This document shows, in pieces, positions 7,010 through 14,213 of a stretch of DNA of 64,000 nucleotides (its first letter is position 1; each line of letters starts with the position of its first letter). Source of the stretch: JAANXG01 sp963731035 (GTDB lineage Bacteria; Pseudomonadota; Gammaproteobacteria; Arenicellales; JAANXG01); the NCBI GenBank assembly GCA_963731035.1, contig CAVSUY010000022.1:434001-498000 (forward strand). Reading direction: 5' to 3'. Position numbers and translations under genes: made by a program. Under the pieces are notes generated by a model. It worked only from the letters and a program-made list of their open reading frames with translations, did no database searches and had not been told where the DNA came from.

Positions 7010-8044
7010 TCAGTTCAGCAGGTCGAAGGCGTCGCCCCAGGTGTCGGACAACAGGTATCCCTCCGGGTAGGGATCGTCGGGATCGACGCCGATCTGGTGT
7101 ATGCCGTGTATCCAACCGCGTCCCGAGATGCGCGGCAGCACCGCAGGCCGACCCGCCACGGACGTCCGGCCGAGGAAAGACACTTCGAAACGGCTGTCTA
7201 TGATGGATCTCGCGGTCAGGGTTTCCCCTTCGCGCGCCTCGCCCCGGGCGTGACGCACCGCCAGCCTGGCGCTGTTGCCGGTGCCGCAGGGCGAACGATC
7301 GATGCGCCCGGGCGGCAATATGGTGGCGCCGATCAGGTCGCCGTCTTCGCGGCGGTCGGTGAACATCATATAGGCGAAACCGTGAATGGACGGAAACTCG
7401 GGATGCCGCACATCGACCCGCTCGTTGAGGGCGCGGTGAATGCGGCAGCCGGCGTCCACAAGTGCCCGGGCCGAGGACGGAGCTATCTCCAGGCCGAGCG
7501 GGCGGGGATCGATCAGTGCGTAGTAGACGCCGCCGAACGCGGCATCCACCCGCACCGGGCCCAGGCCGGGCACGTTTACCTCGATATCCAGGTCCTCCAC
7601 GAAGCTTGGCACCATATCCAGGCTGACCCGTTCGCACTTGCCGTCGCGGCAGCTCGCGCTGGCAACGACCAGGCCGGCGGGGGTATCGAGCCTGACGACG
7701 GTCTCGGGCTCGTTCATGGGTACGAGGCCGGTTTCCAGCAGAACGGTCACCACGCAGATGCAGTTGGACCCGGACATCGCATGGGCCTTGTCCCCCTGGA
7801 GGATGATGAAGCCTGCGTCCGCATCCGGACGGCTCGGGGGGAACAGCAGATTGGTGCTCATCGAGGCGTAGCCGCGCGGCTCGAAAACACAGAAGCGGCG
7901 CAGCGAATCGTCCTGCTCGTTGAGAAAGGTCATCTTCTCCAGCATCGTACTTCCTGGCAGGTCCAGGACACCGCCCGTCACGACGCGACCCACTTCACCC
8001 TCGGCATGAGCTTCAACCATTGTCAGCGTTTTGGACCAACGCAT
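7010..8044 (-). CDS. Proline racemase family enzyme (hydroxyproline epimerase/dehydratase type), Ser-Cys pair
   Basis: A 344-residue cytoplasmic enzyme of the diaminopimelate-epimerase fold. Proline racemases use two Cys as acid/base pair. The first site here reads AMSGSNCICVV, with Ser where MCGH has Cys. The second, DRSPCGTGNSARLA, keeps Cys. From memory of the family, Ser-Cys members act as weak 4-hydroxyproline 2-epimerases and/or trans-3-hydroxyproline dehydratases, while Cys-Thr members are dehydratases only. The internal ATG beginning MRWSKTLTMVEAHAEGE matches the family N-terminus. No hydroxyproline oxidase or transporter is adjacent, so the pathway is not defined. Confidence 0.85.
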   Translation of the reverse strand: MRWSKTLTMVEAHAEGEVGRVVTGGVLDLPGSTMLEKMTFLNEQDDSLRRFCVFEPRGYASMSTNLLFPPSRPDADAGFIILQGDKAHAMSGSNCICVVTVLLETGLVPMNEPETVVRLDTPAGLVVASASCRDGKCERVSLDMVPSFVEDLDIEVNVPGLGPVRVDAAFGGVYYALIDPRPLGLEIAPSSARALVDAGCRIHRALNERVDVRHPEFPSIHGFAYMMFTDRREDGDLIGATILPPGRIDRSPCGTGNSARLAVRHARGEAREGETLTARSIIDSRFEVSFLGRTSVAGRPAVLPRISGRGWIHGIHQIGVDPDDPYPEGYLLSDTWGDAFDLLN

Positions 8045-8083
8045 GATTTGCCAGTGATCCTCGGATACGTGTCGGGAGCGCTT

Positions 8084-8110
8084 GATCGCGACTGAAGTCG
8101 CTCCTACATT
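8084..8110. repeat. REP-like unit
   Basis: GATCGCGACTGAAGTCGCTCCTACATT is one degenerate unit of the repeat family seen at 6.9 and 57.7 kb. It lies between the divergent racemase-family and transporter genes, close to both starts. Confidence 0.6.
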
Positions 8111-8154
8111 AGGAGTCGACGCGGCGATGCCGTTTCGATCATAGCTGACGGGCA

Positions 8155-9465
8155 ATGACAAACGCTAGAGCCAGGCTGTACGAGCTGTTGAAGCTCGAGG
8201 ACGACGAGTGGCGGCCGGTAGCCTGGTCGTTCTTCTACTTTTTCTGCCTGTTGGGCGGCTACTACGTCCTGCGTCCGGTCAGGGACGAGATGGGCATCCA
8301 GTCGGGTCTGCAGAATCTGCCCTGGTTGTTCACCGCGACTTTCGTCGCCATGCTGCTCGCGGTTCCCTTGTATGGTTGGGCGGCGACGCGGTTTGCGCGC
8401 CGCTCCCTGCTGCCCGTCGTGTACGGCTTTTTCATCGTCAACCTTCTCGTATTCTACGTCGCCTTCACCGGCGGCGCGTCCGTCGCCGTGATCGCCCGTA
8501 TCTTCTTCGTCTGGCTCAGCGTATTCAACCTGTTCGTCGTCTCCGTGTTCTGGTCGTTCATGGTGGATATATTCAACCGCGAGCAGTCGCGGCGTCTGTT
8601 CGGATTGATAGCGGCGGGCGGCAGCATGGGCGCCATCGCCGGACCCGCCGTCACCGCGAAGCTGGCGCAAGTGGTGGGCATCTTCAACCTGTTGCTGGTC
8701 TCCGCCGCCATGCTCAGCCTCGCCCTGCTGAGCATCTGGCGGTTGCGCGCCTGGTCCCGGCGGACCCCTTCTGCGAACGACGACGTTGAAGCTCTGAAGG
8801 GGCGCTGGTGGGACGGCATGACCCGGGTGCTGCAATCCCGATACCTGTGGGGCATCAGCACCTACATACTCCTTTATACCACCGTCGCGACCTTCCTTTA
8901 TTTCATACAGGCCCACATCATTCATGATTCGTTCGACGACCCGGCCCGCCGCACCCAGGTGTTCGCATTGCTCGACTTGGCCACCAACGCCCTCACCGTG
9001 GTGCTGCAACTGTTCTTCACCGGCAGAATCGTGGAACGCTGGGGCCTGTCGACGCTGCTCGGCGTCGTTCCCGTTGTCGTCTCTGCCGGCTTCCTGATAC
9101 TGGGCTGGGCACCGGTTCTGGTGCTCATCGCAACGGTGCAGGTCCTGCGGCGGGCGGGCAACTACGCCCTTGCGCGGCCCGGCAGGGAGATGCTGTACGG
9201 GGTGCTGCCGCGGGTCGACAAGTACAAATCAAAGAACTTCATCGACACCGTGGTGTACCGAGGCGGAGACGCCGTCAGCGGTTGGATCTATGCCGCCATG
9301 GCCGCCCTCGGCCTGGGTATGGCGGGCATAGCCTGGGCCGCCATCCCGCTGGCGCTGGCCTGGCTGCTCGTCGGCCTGTTCCTCGGCCGCCGATACCGGG
9401 AACTGGAATTCAAACTGGGACCGGCGGTCCAATACGACACCGAACCCGAAGGAGGCAAATTGTGA
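8155..9465 (+). CDS. Nucleotide-carrier-like (NTT/TlcC) major facilitator transporter
   Basis: A 436-residue inner-membrane protein with about 12 spans. It begins with a short soluble stretch and then YFFCLLGGYYVLRPVRDEMG, the opening typical of the bacterial ATP:ADP antiporter-like family (the plastid and rickettsial NTT group). Further landmarks are FWSFMVDIFNREQSRRLFG and ARPGREMLYGVLPRVDKYKSK. Free-living bacteria have many such proteins of unknown substrate, so nucleotide exchange should not be assumed. The last codons carry an AAGGAGG ribosome site for the next gene, and the stop overlaps its GTG start, so the two are one unit. Confidence 0.82.
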   Translation: MTNARARLYELLKLEDDEWRPVAWSFFYFFCLLGGYYVLRPVRDEMGIQSGLQNLPWLFTATFVAMLLAVPLYGWAATRFARRSLLPVVYGFFIVNLLVFYVAFTGGASVAVIARIFFVWLSVFNLFVVSVFWSFMVDIFNREQSRRLFGLIAAGGSMGAIAGPAVTAKLAQVVGIFNLLLVSAAMLSLALLSIWRLRAWSRRTPSANDDVEALKGRWWDGMTRVLQSRYLWGISTYILLYTTVATFLYFIQAHIIHDSFDDPARRTQVFALLDLATNALTVVLQLFFTGRIVERWGLSTLLGVVPVVVSAGFLILGWAPVLVLIATVQVLRRAGNYALARPGREMLYGVLPRVDKYKSKNFIDTVVYRGGDAVSGWIYAAMAALGLGMAGIAWAAIPLALAWLLVGLFLGRRYRELEFKLGPAVQYDTEPEGGKL

Positions 9466-10409
9466 ACTCCCGGCAGCATAGACAGATCGCCAGCCCGTCA
9501 CGGCGGCGCAGCCTGCAGGCCGTGCTCGCCTTGTTGTCCGCCGGCATCGATCCGGCGCTCGGCGGAGAAACCGCCGCGCAGGCACAGCGCACGCGCGTCA
9601 TTCCTTCCACCGGTGAGTCAATACCGGTGATGGGCCTGGGCACCGCCCGCACCTTCGACGTGCCGCCCACGGCGTCCGCCCTCGCACCGCTGCGGGAGGT
9701 CACGCGCCTGTTCATACAACGGGGCGGCAGGATGATCGACTCCTCGCCCATGTACGGAAACGCCGAAGAAGTGGTCGGGAGGCTGGTGACCGACCTTCGT
9801 GTTCGGGAAAAGATCTTCTACGCAACGAAAGTATGGACCCGCGGCGAGGAGGCGGGTATGGAGCAGATGAACCGGTCCTTCGAGCTCATGCGCACACCGC
9901 TGGTGGATCTGATGCAGGTGCACAACCTGTCCGATACCGCGACCCAGATCAGGAACATCCGAACACTGAAGGACCAGGGACGCATTCGCTATGTCGGAAT
10001 TACCCACTACAGTACGGGGGCATTCGACGACCTCGAAGCGTGGATGCGAAAGGAGAAGCTCGACTATGTTCAATTTCCTTATTCCATCGCCGATCGCGCG
10101 GCGGAGAAACGCCTGCTTCCGGCGGCCCGCGACCTCGGGGTGGCGACGATCGCCCACCGCAACTTCGAGAATGGGAATCTTTTCAGACGGGTAAAGGGCG
10201 TGGAGCTGCCGGACTGGGCCGCGGACTTCGACTGCGGGACCTGGGGCAACTTCTTCTTGAAGTACCTGATAGGCGAGCCAAGCCTCACCAACCTGATCCC
10301 GGCCACCAGCGAGCCTGGACACCTGGTGGACAACATGAATGCGGGCCTGGGGCGGATACCGAACGCCGCCCAGCGGAACAGGATGGTGAAGTTCGTGGCG
10401 GACCTGTAG
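9462..10409 (+). CDS. Tat-exported aldo/keto reductase
   Basis: A 315-residue aldo/keto reductase (AKR) with a twin-arginine signal: SRRRSLQAVLALLSAG near the N-terminus, ahead of the barrel. The AKR catalytic residues are visible as Asp and Tyr in MIDSSPMYG, Lys in ATKVW and His in LMQVHNL. The GTG start is placed 6 bases after AAGGAGG and shares GTGA with the stop of the transporter gene. Export of a folded NADPH enzyme would fit the Tat route, but what it reduces is unknown. An internal start downstream of the signal is possible but less well supported. Confidence 0.82.
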   Translation: MNSRQHRQIASPSRRRSLQAVLALLSAGIDPALGGETAAQAQRTRVIPSTGESIPVMGLGTARTFDVPPTASALAPLREVTRLFIQRGGRMIDSSPMYGNAEEVVGRLVTDLRVREKIFYATKVWTRGEEAGMEQMNRSFELMRTPLVDLMQVHNLSDTATQIRNIRTLKDQGRIRYVGITHYSTGAFDDLEAWMRKEKLDYVQFPYSIADRAAEKRLLPAARDLGVATIAHRNFENGNLFRRVKGVELPDWAADFDCGTWGNFFLKYLIGEPSLTNLIPATSEPGHLVDNMNAGLGRIPNAAQRNRMVKFVADL

Positions 10410-10616
10410 GTCGGTCGGGATTCCGACGTACAGGAACTTATTGGTCTCGCTGGAGGCGGGAGTCGAAAGCGGCGAATCCCGACGATCTCGGTGTCACCCC
10501 CGATCAAGACGTCGTTATCGGCATGGAATGCCGATTCTATGGTCTGTCGTTTCGCTCCCGACTACATTGTCATCGTACCGCTGCCGGTGCTTTTTCGGCA
10601 TGAATGCCGACCTACA
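10405..10616. repeat. Cluster of short hairpin repeats (second REP-like family)
   Basis: The gap after the reductase gene is made of related short palindromes: TGTAGGTCGG followed by GGATTCCGACGTACA at 10405-10432, ATCGGCATGGAATGCCGAT at 10517-10535, and TCGGCATGAATGCCGACCTACA at 10595-10616. The outer units face each other. No open reading frame of note lies here. Confidence 0.5.
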
Positions 10617-10623
10617 TGAACGT

Positions 10624-11265
10624 CTAGCGAACCGGGAAATCGAAATAGGTATCGGGAAACGGCTCGTCGATCAGCGTGAAATGCCACCATTCCCAGTCCT
10701 GCGGCGCGAACCCGTGCTTGCCCATCACAGCGCGCAGCAGCATTCTATTGTTCCGCTGCGCCTGGGTAGCGCCGCCCCATTGGGGCCAGGACTCGGGACC
10801 GAAGAAATCGAAGTCCGTGCCCATCTCCAGTGCGTTGTCCTCGTCCAGCGTAATGATCGTCAGGTCGAAGGTGCTGCCCCGGGTATGGCTCGACCTCCTG
10901 GCAATGTAGCCTTCGTCGAACAACTGCTGCTTGCGGCGCCCCGGATAGAACTCCTGCTGCGTGCTCAGGTCCCGTTCGTCCCGGGCCCAGCGGATAAAAT
11001 GGTTCACTGCGCGCTGCGGGCGATATGCGTCGTAGATGCGCAGGCCAAGGCCGAACAGAGCGAGCTCGGCCTGCACCGCGCCCAACGCCTCAGCCGCCGC
11101 CCGGGTGGCAATGACCCGCGGCGCCTCGTAGCCGTCGACGGGCTCGCCGACGAAATTGTGCGAGCCACAGTACTTGAGGTCCGCGCCCAGCCCCGGAACC
11201 ATCTCGTCGGCGTAAGCGAATTCCTCGGGCAATAACGATTCCCGCTCGATCGTCCGGTCGCTCAT
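10624..11265 (-). CDS. D-alanyl-D-alanine dipeptidase (VanX/DdpX family)
   Basis: A 213-residue zinc dipeptidase of the M15D family. Zinc ligands and the catalytic Glu are in place: SSHTRGSTFD (His and Asp) and DWEWWHFTL (Glu and His). The YDAYRP motif supplies the conserved Arg. No signal peptide is visible, so it likely acts in the cytoplasm, recycling D-Ala-D-Ala from peptidoglycan as proposed for DdpX. No vanH, vanA or vanRS genes are near, so there is no sign of a vancomycin-resistance cluster. It shares the minus strand with the CoA-transferase gene, 16 bases downstream of it. Confidence 0.88.
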   Translation of the reverse strand: MSDRTIERESLLPEEFAYADEMVPGLGADLKYCGSHNFVGEPVDGYEAPRVIATRAAAEALGAVQAELALFGLGLRIYDAYRPQRAVNHFIRWARDERDLSTQQEFYPGRRKQQLFDEGYIARRSSHTRGSTFDLTIITLDEDNALEMGTDFDFFGPESWPQWGGATQAQRNNRMLLRAVMGKHGFAPQDWEWWHFTLIDEPFPDTYFDFPVR

Positions 11266-11281
11266 GTCCCGGCCCCCGTGG

Positions 11282-12487
11282 TCAATCCAGGGGCTCCATG
11301 CCGACCTCCGCCAGGACTTCGGCGCTGTTCTCTCCCAGCCTCGGCGCCGCGCGCTCGAGCTTCAACTCGCACTGCGAGAAAACGATGGGCGTACGGACGG
11401 TGGGTACGTTCCCGGCCTTCGTCGCCGGCGCCTCGAGGGGACGCATCATACGGCGATGACGGACCTGCGGATCGTTGAACACGTCCTCGACGGTGTTGAT
11501 CGGACCGGCCGGCACCGTATTGGATTCCAGGCGTTCGAGCAGGTCTTCGCGATTGAACATCCCGGTTCGCTCGACGAGCACCGGTATCAGTTCCTCGCGA
11601 TGGGATACCCGGGCCGGATTGGTGGCAAAGCGCCGGTCCTCGATCAGCGTTTCGCAACCCAGCACGCGACACAGGCGGGCGAACTGACCGTCGTTTCCCA
11701 CCGCGATCACCACGTAACCGTCAACCGTGGGAAATGGCTGGTACGGCACGATGTTCGGGTGGGCGTTTCCCATGCGCCGCGGCGGCCTGCCGGATACCAG
11801 GTAGTTGAGCGCCTGGTTTGCCAGCACCGCGACCTGGCTGTCCAGCAATGCCATGTCTATGAACTGTCCGCGGCCGGTGCGGTCGCGGTGCGCCAGGGCG
11901 GCCTGAATCGCGATGACCGCGTACAGGCCGGTAAAGATGTCCGCGTAGGCGACCCCCGGCTTGATCGGCTCGCCCTCGGGCTCCCCGGTGATGTCCATGA
12001 TCCCGCCCATGGCCTGGATCATGAAGTCGTAGCCGGCGCGATCGGCATACGGGCCATCCTGGCCGAAGCCGGTGATCGAGCAGTACACCAGACGAGGATT
12101 GGTCTCCTTGAGCTGCTCGTAGCCCAGCCCATACTTCGCGAGGCCGCCCACCTTGAAGTTCTCGATCAGCACGTCCGACCGCCGGGCCAGGCGCCTGACG
12201 GCCTCCCGGCCGTGCTCGCCGTGAAAATCCAGCACCACCGAGCGCTTGCCACGGTTGCAGCAATGGAAGTAGGCGGCGTCCCCTTGTTCGTCGTTCGCCC
12301 CGGCAACGAAGGGAGGACCCCAGTGGCGCGTGTCATCCCCCTCGGGGCTTTCGACCTTGATCACGTCGGCCCCCAGATCAGCCAGGGTCTGACCGACCCA
12401 CGGTCCGGCGAGAATCCGGGCCAGTTCCAGAACTCTGAGGCCGGCCAGGGGCCGCTTCTCAGTCCCCTTTCCGTCCGCCGCCGTCAC
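11282..12487 (-). CDS. Family III CoA transferase (CaiB/BaiF)
   Basis: A 401-residue CoA transferase moving CoA between acyl groups. It opens PLAGLRVLELARILAGPWVG, has DLGADVIKVESPEGDDTR and the conserved GYDFMIQAMGG region, whose Asp forms the aspartyl-CoA anhydride. The C-terminal part has the family LGEN motif. Which acid is activated cannot be told. It starts within the end of a small membrane-protein gene (ATGA overlap). Confidence 0.87.
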   Translation of the reverse strand: MTAADGKGTEKRPLAGLRVLELARILAGPWVGQTLADLGADVIKVESPEGDDTRHWGPPFVAGANDEQGDAAYFHCCNRGKRSVVLDFHGEHGREAVRRLARRSDVLIENFKVGGLAKYGLGYEQLKETNPRLVYCSITGFGQDGPYADRAGYDFMIQAMGGIMDITGEPEGEPIKPGVAYADIFTGLYAVIAIQAALAHRDRTGRGQFIDMALLDSQVAVLANQALNYLVSGRPPRRMGNAHPNIVPYQPFPTVDGYVVIAVGNDGQFARLCRVLGCETLIEDRRFATNPARVSHREELIPVLVERTGMFNREDLLERLESNTVPAGPINTVEDVFNDPQVRHRRMMRPLEAPATKAGNVPTVRTPIVFSQCELKLERAAPRLGENSAEVLAEVGMEPLD

Positions 12488-12681
12488 TGCTTCTCGCTCC
12501 CGCGCCTGTGCCGCATCCCCAAAAGGAAGGCGACGCAGGCAATAAAAAACAACAGACCGCCGATGAAACCGATTGGATCACCGCCCAGCAGGCTGGACGC
12601 CATGAAGAACAGGGATGAGGCCATGAACAGGAACCAGCCCGCCAGCTCGAATTTTTTCTCAGACCCGCCCATGCATATCAT
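12484..12681 (-). CDS. Small two-span membrane protein
   Basis: A 65-residue protein, unrecognised. Two hydrophobic segments (about residues 13-31 and 35-55) are separated by GGDPIGF and followed by a basic tail, MRHRRGSEKQ, so both ends are probably cytoplasmic. An alternative ATG three codons later fits equally well. It is translationally coupled to the CoA transferase by ATGA overlap. That coupling and the long membrane segments are the reasons to believe it. Confidence 0.6.
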   Translation of the reverse strand: MICMGGSEKKFELAGWFLFMASSLFFMASSLLGGDPIGFIGGLLFFIACVAFLLGMRHRRGSEKQ

Positions 12682-12694
12682 TCCGGGATCGTGT

Positions 12695-13189
12695 TCACCG
12701 CCTGAATAACTGGAGAATTACCGGGTATTGGCGCGGAAACCGCCATTGCGAGGCCTCGATCGAGCCGGGGTCCACCCAAAGTACCTGCGCTATCTCGTTT
12801 CTGCCGGTCGCCGGAACCGGCAACTCGCCGCCTGCGGCCGCACCGCCGTCGGTCAGCTCACATTGATATACCGCCAATCCATTGGAGAAGCGTTTTAACA
12901 TGCCGTGCACGACGACATCCACGCCGGTCTCTTCCCAGGTCTCCCGATGAGCCACGCACTGGGAACTCTCCCCTGACTTGCTCACGCCACCCGGGACTCC
13001 GAGCTTGCCGCTGGACAACTGGCGCACCACCAGCATCCGTCCGTCGTGCTTGATCAGGCAGCCGGCGGCGAACGCAAAGTCGGGATCCTCGATAGCAGTC
13101 CGGCACGGAGGTTGCGCGGACGCGGTGGCCGGCAATATCGAGACAACCATGGCCGTTGCGATATATTTCGATATGGCGTGCCGAATCAC
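12695..13189 (-). CDS. Nudix hydrolase with a signal peptide
   Basis: A 164-residue protein whose Nudix box is intact: GVSKSGESSQCVAHRETWEE, then TGV, fitting Gx5Ex7REUxEExGU. Nudix enzymes cleave nucleoside diphosphates linked to another group and are nearly always cytoplasmic. Here the GTG start gives a classic signal peptide: basic RHAISKY, hydrophobic IATAMVVSILP and the cleavage motif ATASA before QPPCRTA. A periplasmic location is therefore inferred. An ATG at 13150 would leave an uncharged leader. The gene is divergent from the AlkB-like gene with about 25 bases between starts. Confidence 0.72.
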   Translation of the reverse strand: MIRHAISKYIATAMVVSILPATASAQPPCRTAIEDPDFAFAAGCLIKHDGRMLVVRQLSSGKLGVPGGVSKSGESSQCVAHRETWEETGVDVVVHGMLKRFSNGLAVYQCELTDGGAAAGGELPVPATGRNEIAQVLWVDPGSIEASQWRFPRQYPVILQLFRR

Positions 13190-13214
13190 AACCGGAGCCC
13201 GGGACTTCGAAAGT

Positions 13215-13883
13215 ATGCGCACCGAATCACTGAGCGTTCGCGAACCATGGTTCGATGAATTGGAACACGCGGCCTGCTTCGACGGCGCCGCGCTGGCCGG
13301 TGAGCTGGACCGCCTCAAAACGAGGGCGGCCGTCTCCATGCAGATACTGTGCGGGCCGGTGCTCGGGCGCTTGGCCGACGCAGCCGGCGGACTCGCGTTC
13401 CGGCCCGCCAGGTCCGAGGTGGGAAAACCGGAGGCGCGAGTTTACCAGGAGTTCGGGTACTGCGGCTCGATCCCGGCCGCCCACGCCGTGTCCAGGCTGG
13501 CATCCTGGTTCGAAACGCGACTTCGAGACGTCCTCGTTCTGATGCAATCCCCCCCGATCCCAATGGACTTCACCATCAACGACATCGTCTGCCAGCAATA
13601 CCTGCCAGGAGACCGCGGCATAAGCCCGCACCGGGACCATGTTTCATACACCGGACTCATTATTCTGGTGCTGTTGAGCGGCCGCGGTCGCTACTTCGTC
13701 TGCAAGGACCGGCGGGGCGGGCACTGCCGGGAGATACCGTCCGCTCCGGGATGGGCGATATTGATGCCGGGTCCGGGTTACGCCGGGCGCGGGGACAGGC
13801 CGTTTCACATGGTCGGCGATATCACGTCGTTGCGATACAGCGTGGGCCTGCGTCACGATAAACGCAAGCCACCGGCTTCGTGA
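13215..13883 (+). CDS. AlkB-like 2-oxoglutarate/Fe(II) dioxygenase
   Basis: A 222-residue protein with the double-stranded beta-helix iron site: HRD in GISPHRDHVSYTG, a distal His in PFHMVGD, and the RYSVGLR stretch that matches the Rx5R pair binding 2-oxoglutarate in AlkB. The N-terminal third is not recognisable. AlkB relatives remove alkyl groups from nucleic acids, but related proteins act on other substrates. The chosen ATG avoids overlap with the divergent Nudix gene; earlier in-frame starts exist. No signal peptide. Confidence 0.78.
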   Translation: MRTESLSVREPWFDELEHAACFDGAALAGELDRLKTRAAVSMQILCGPVLGRLADAAGGLAFRPARSEVGKPEARVYQEFGYCGSIPAAHAVSRLASWFETRLRDVLVLMQSPPIPMDFTINDIVCQQYLPGDRGISPHRDHVSYTGLIILVLLSGRGRYFVCKDRRGGHCREIPSAPGWAILMPGPGYAGRGDRPFHMVGDITSLRYSVGLRHDKRKPPAS

Positions 13884-13898
13884 CGCGGTCATCGACGA

Positions 13899-13933
13899 TT
13901 ATCCACAAAATCTGTGCATAAGCCTGTGGATAA
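13899..13933. promoter_or_regulatory. Cluster of three DnaA-box-like sites
   Basis: TTATCCACA at 13899-13907 is a perfect DnaA-box consensus. TGTGCATAA at 13913-13921 is a one-mismatch box on the other strand, and TGTGGATAA at 13925-13933 is a second perfect box. A fourth near-match, ATATCCACA, lies at 14123-14131. Three boxes in 35 bases beside AT-rich DNA is unlikely by chance in this GC-rich region. Confidence 0.6.
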
Positions 13934-13993
13934 GCTGCTGACAAGTCTGAAATCCTGCCGTCGGCAGGGACAAATCCTGGCCTTGATGGCAGA

Positions 13994-14096
13994 TTGCCCA
14001 AAATTTAGGCAAGACAATTATCTATTTAAATTCAATAGGTTAAAAAGGTAATATCTATTTCTGCCAGTAAACGGCAATGTTGCCAAAATTTGTCAA
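13994..14096. other. AT-rich segment with two palindromes and 13-mer-like repeats
   Basis: This part of the 330-base gap is strikingly AT-rich for the window. At each end lies a related palindrome, TTGCCCAAAATTTAGGCAA (13994-14012) and TTGCCAAAATTTGTCAA (14080-14096). Between them are two copies of ATCTATTT (in TTATCTATTTAAA and ATATCTATTTCTG), which resemble the unwinding 13-mers of E. coli oriC. It could be an unwinding element, or a promoter with paired operators for the quinone reductase gene downstream. The rest of the gap (14132-14213) is ordinary GC-rich leader. Confidence 0.5.
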
Positions 14097-14213
14097 CGCG
14101 CCGTGGCGCATACTGCGCAGATATATCCACAACGCAAGCCGCCAACCCGACGCCCCAATCGCGGGACAAGCGCGGCCAGCGCCGCGAGACATCTACAACA
14201 CGAGTCGATAGTG

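Noticed and set aside
8155..9465. ATP:ADP translocase as a sign of an intracellular parasite
   Set aside because: Relatives of this carrier occur in many free-living bacteria, and the window holds ordinary biosynthetic genes.
10624..11265. Vancomycin-resistance cluster
   Set aside because: Only a VanX-like dipeptidase is present; vanH, vanA and vanRS are missing.
13884..14213. Chromosomal replication origin as a firm call
   Set aside because: DnaA boxes and AT-rich DNA are present, but dnaA/gidA-type neighbours are absent and most housekeeping genes to the right would run head-on to the fork. Kept only as a finding.
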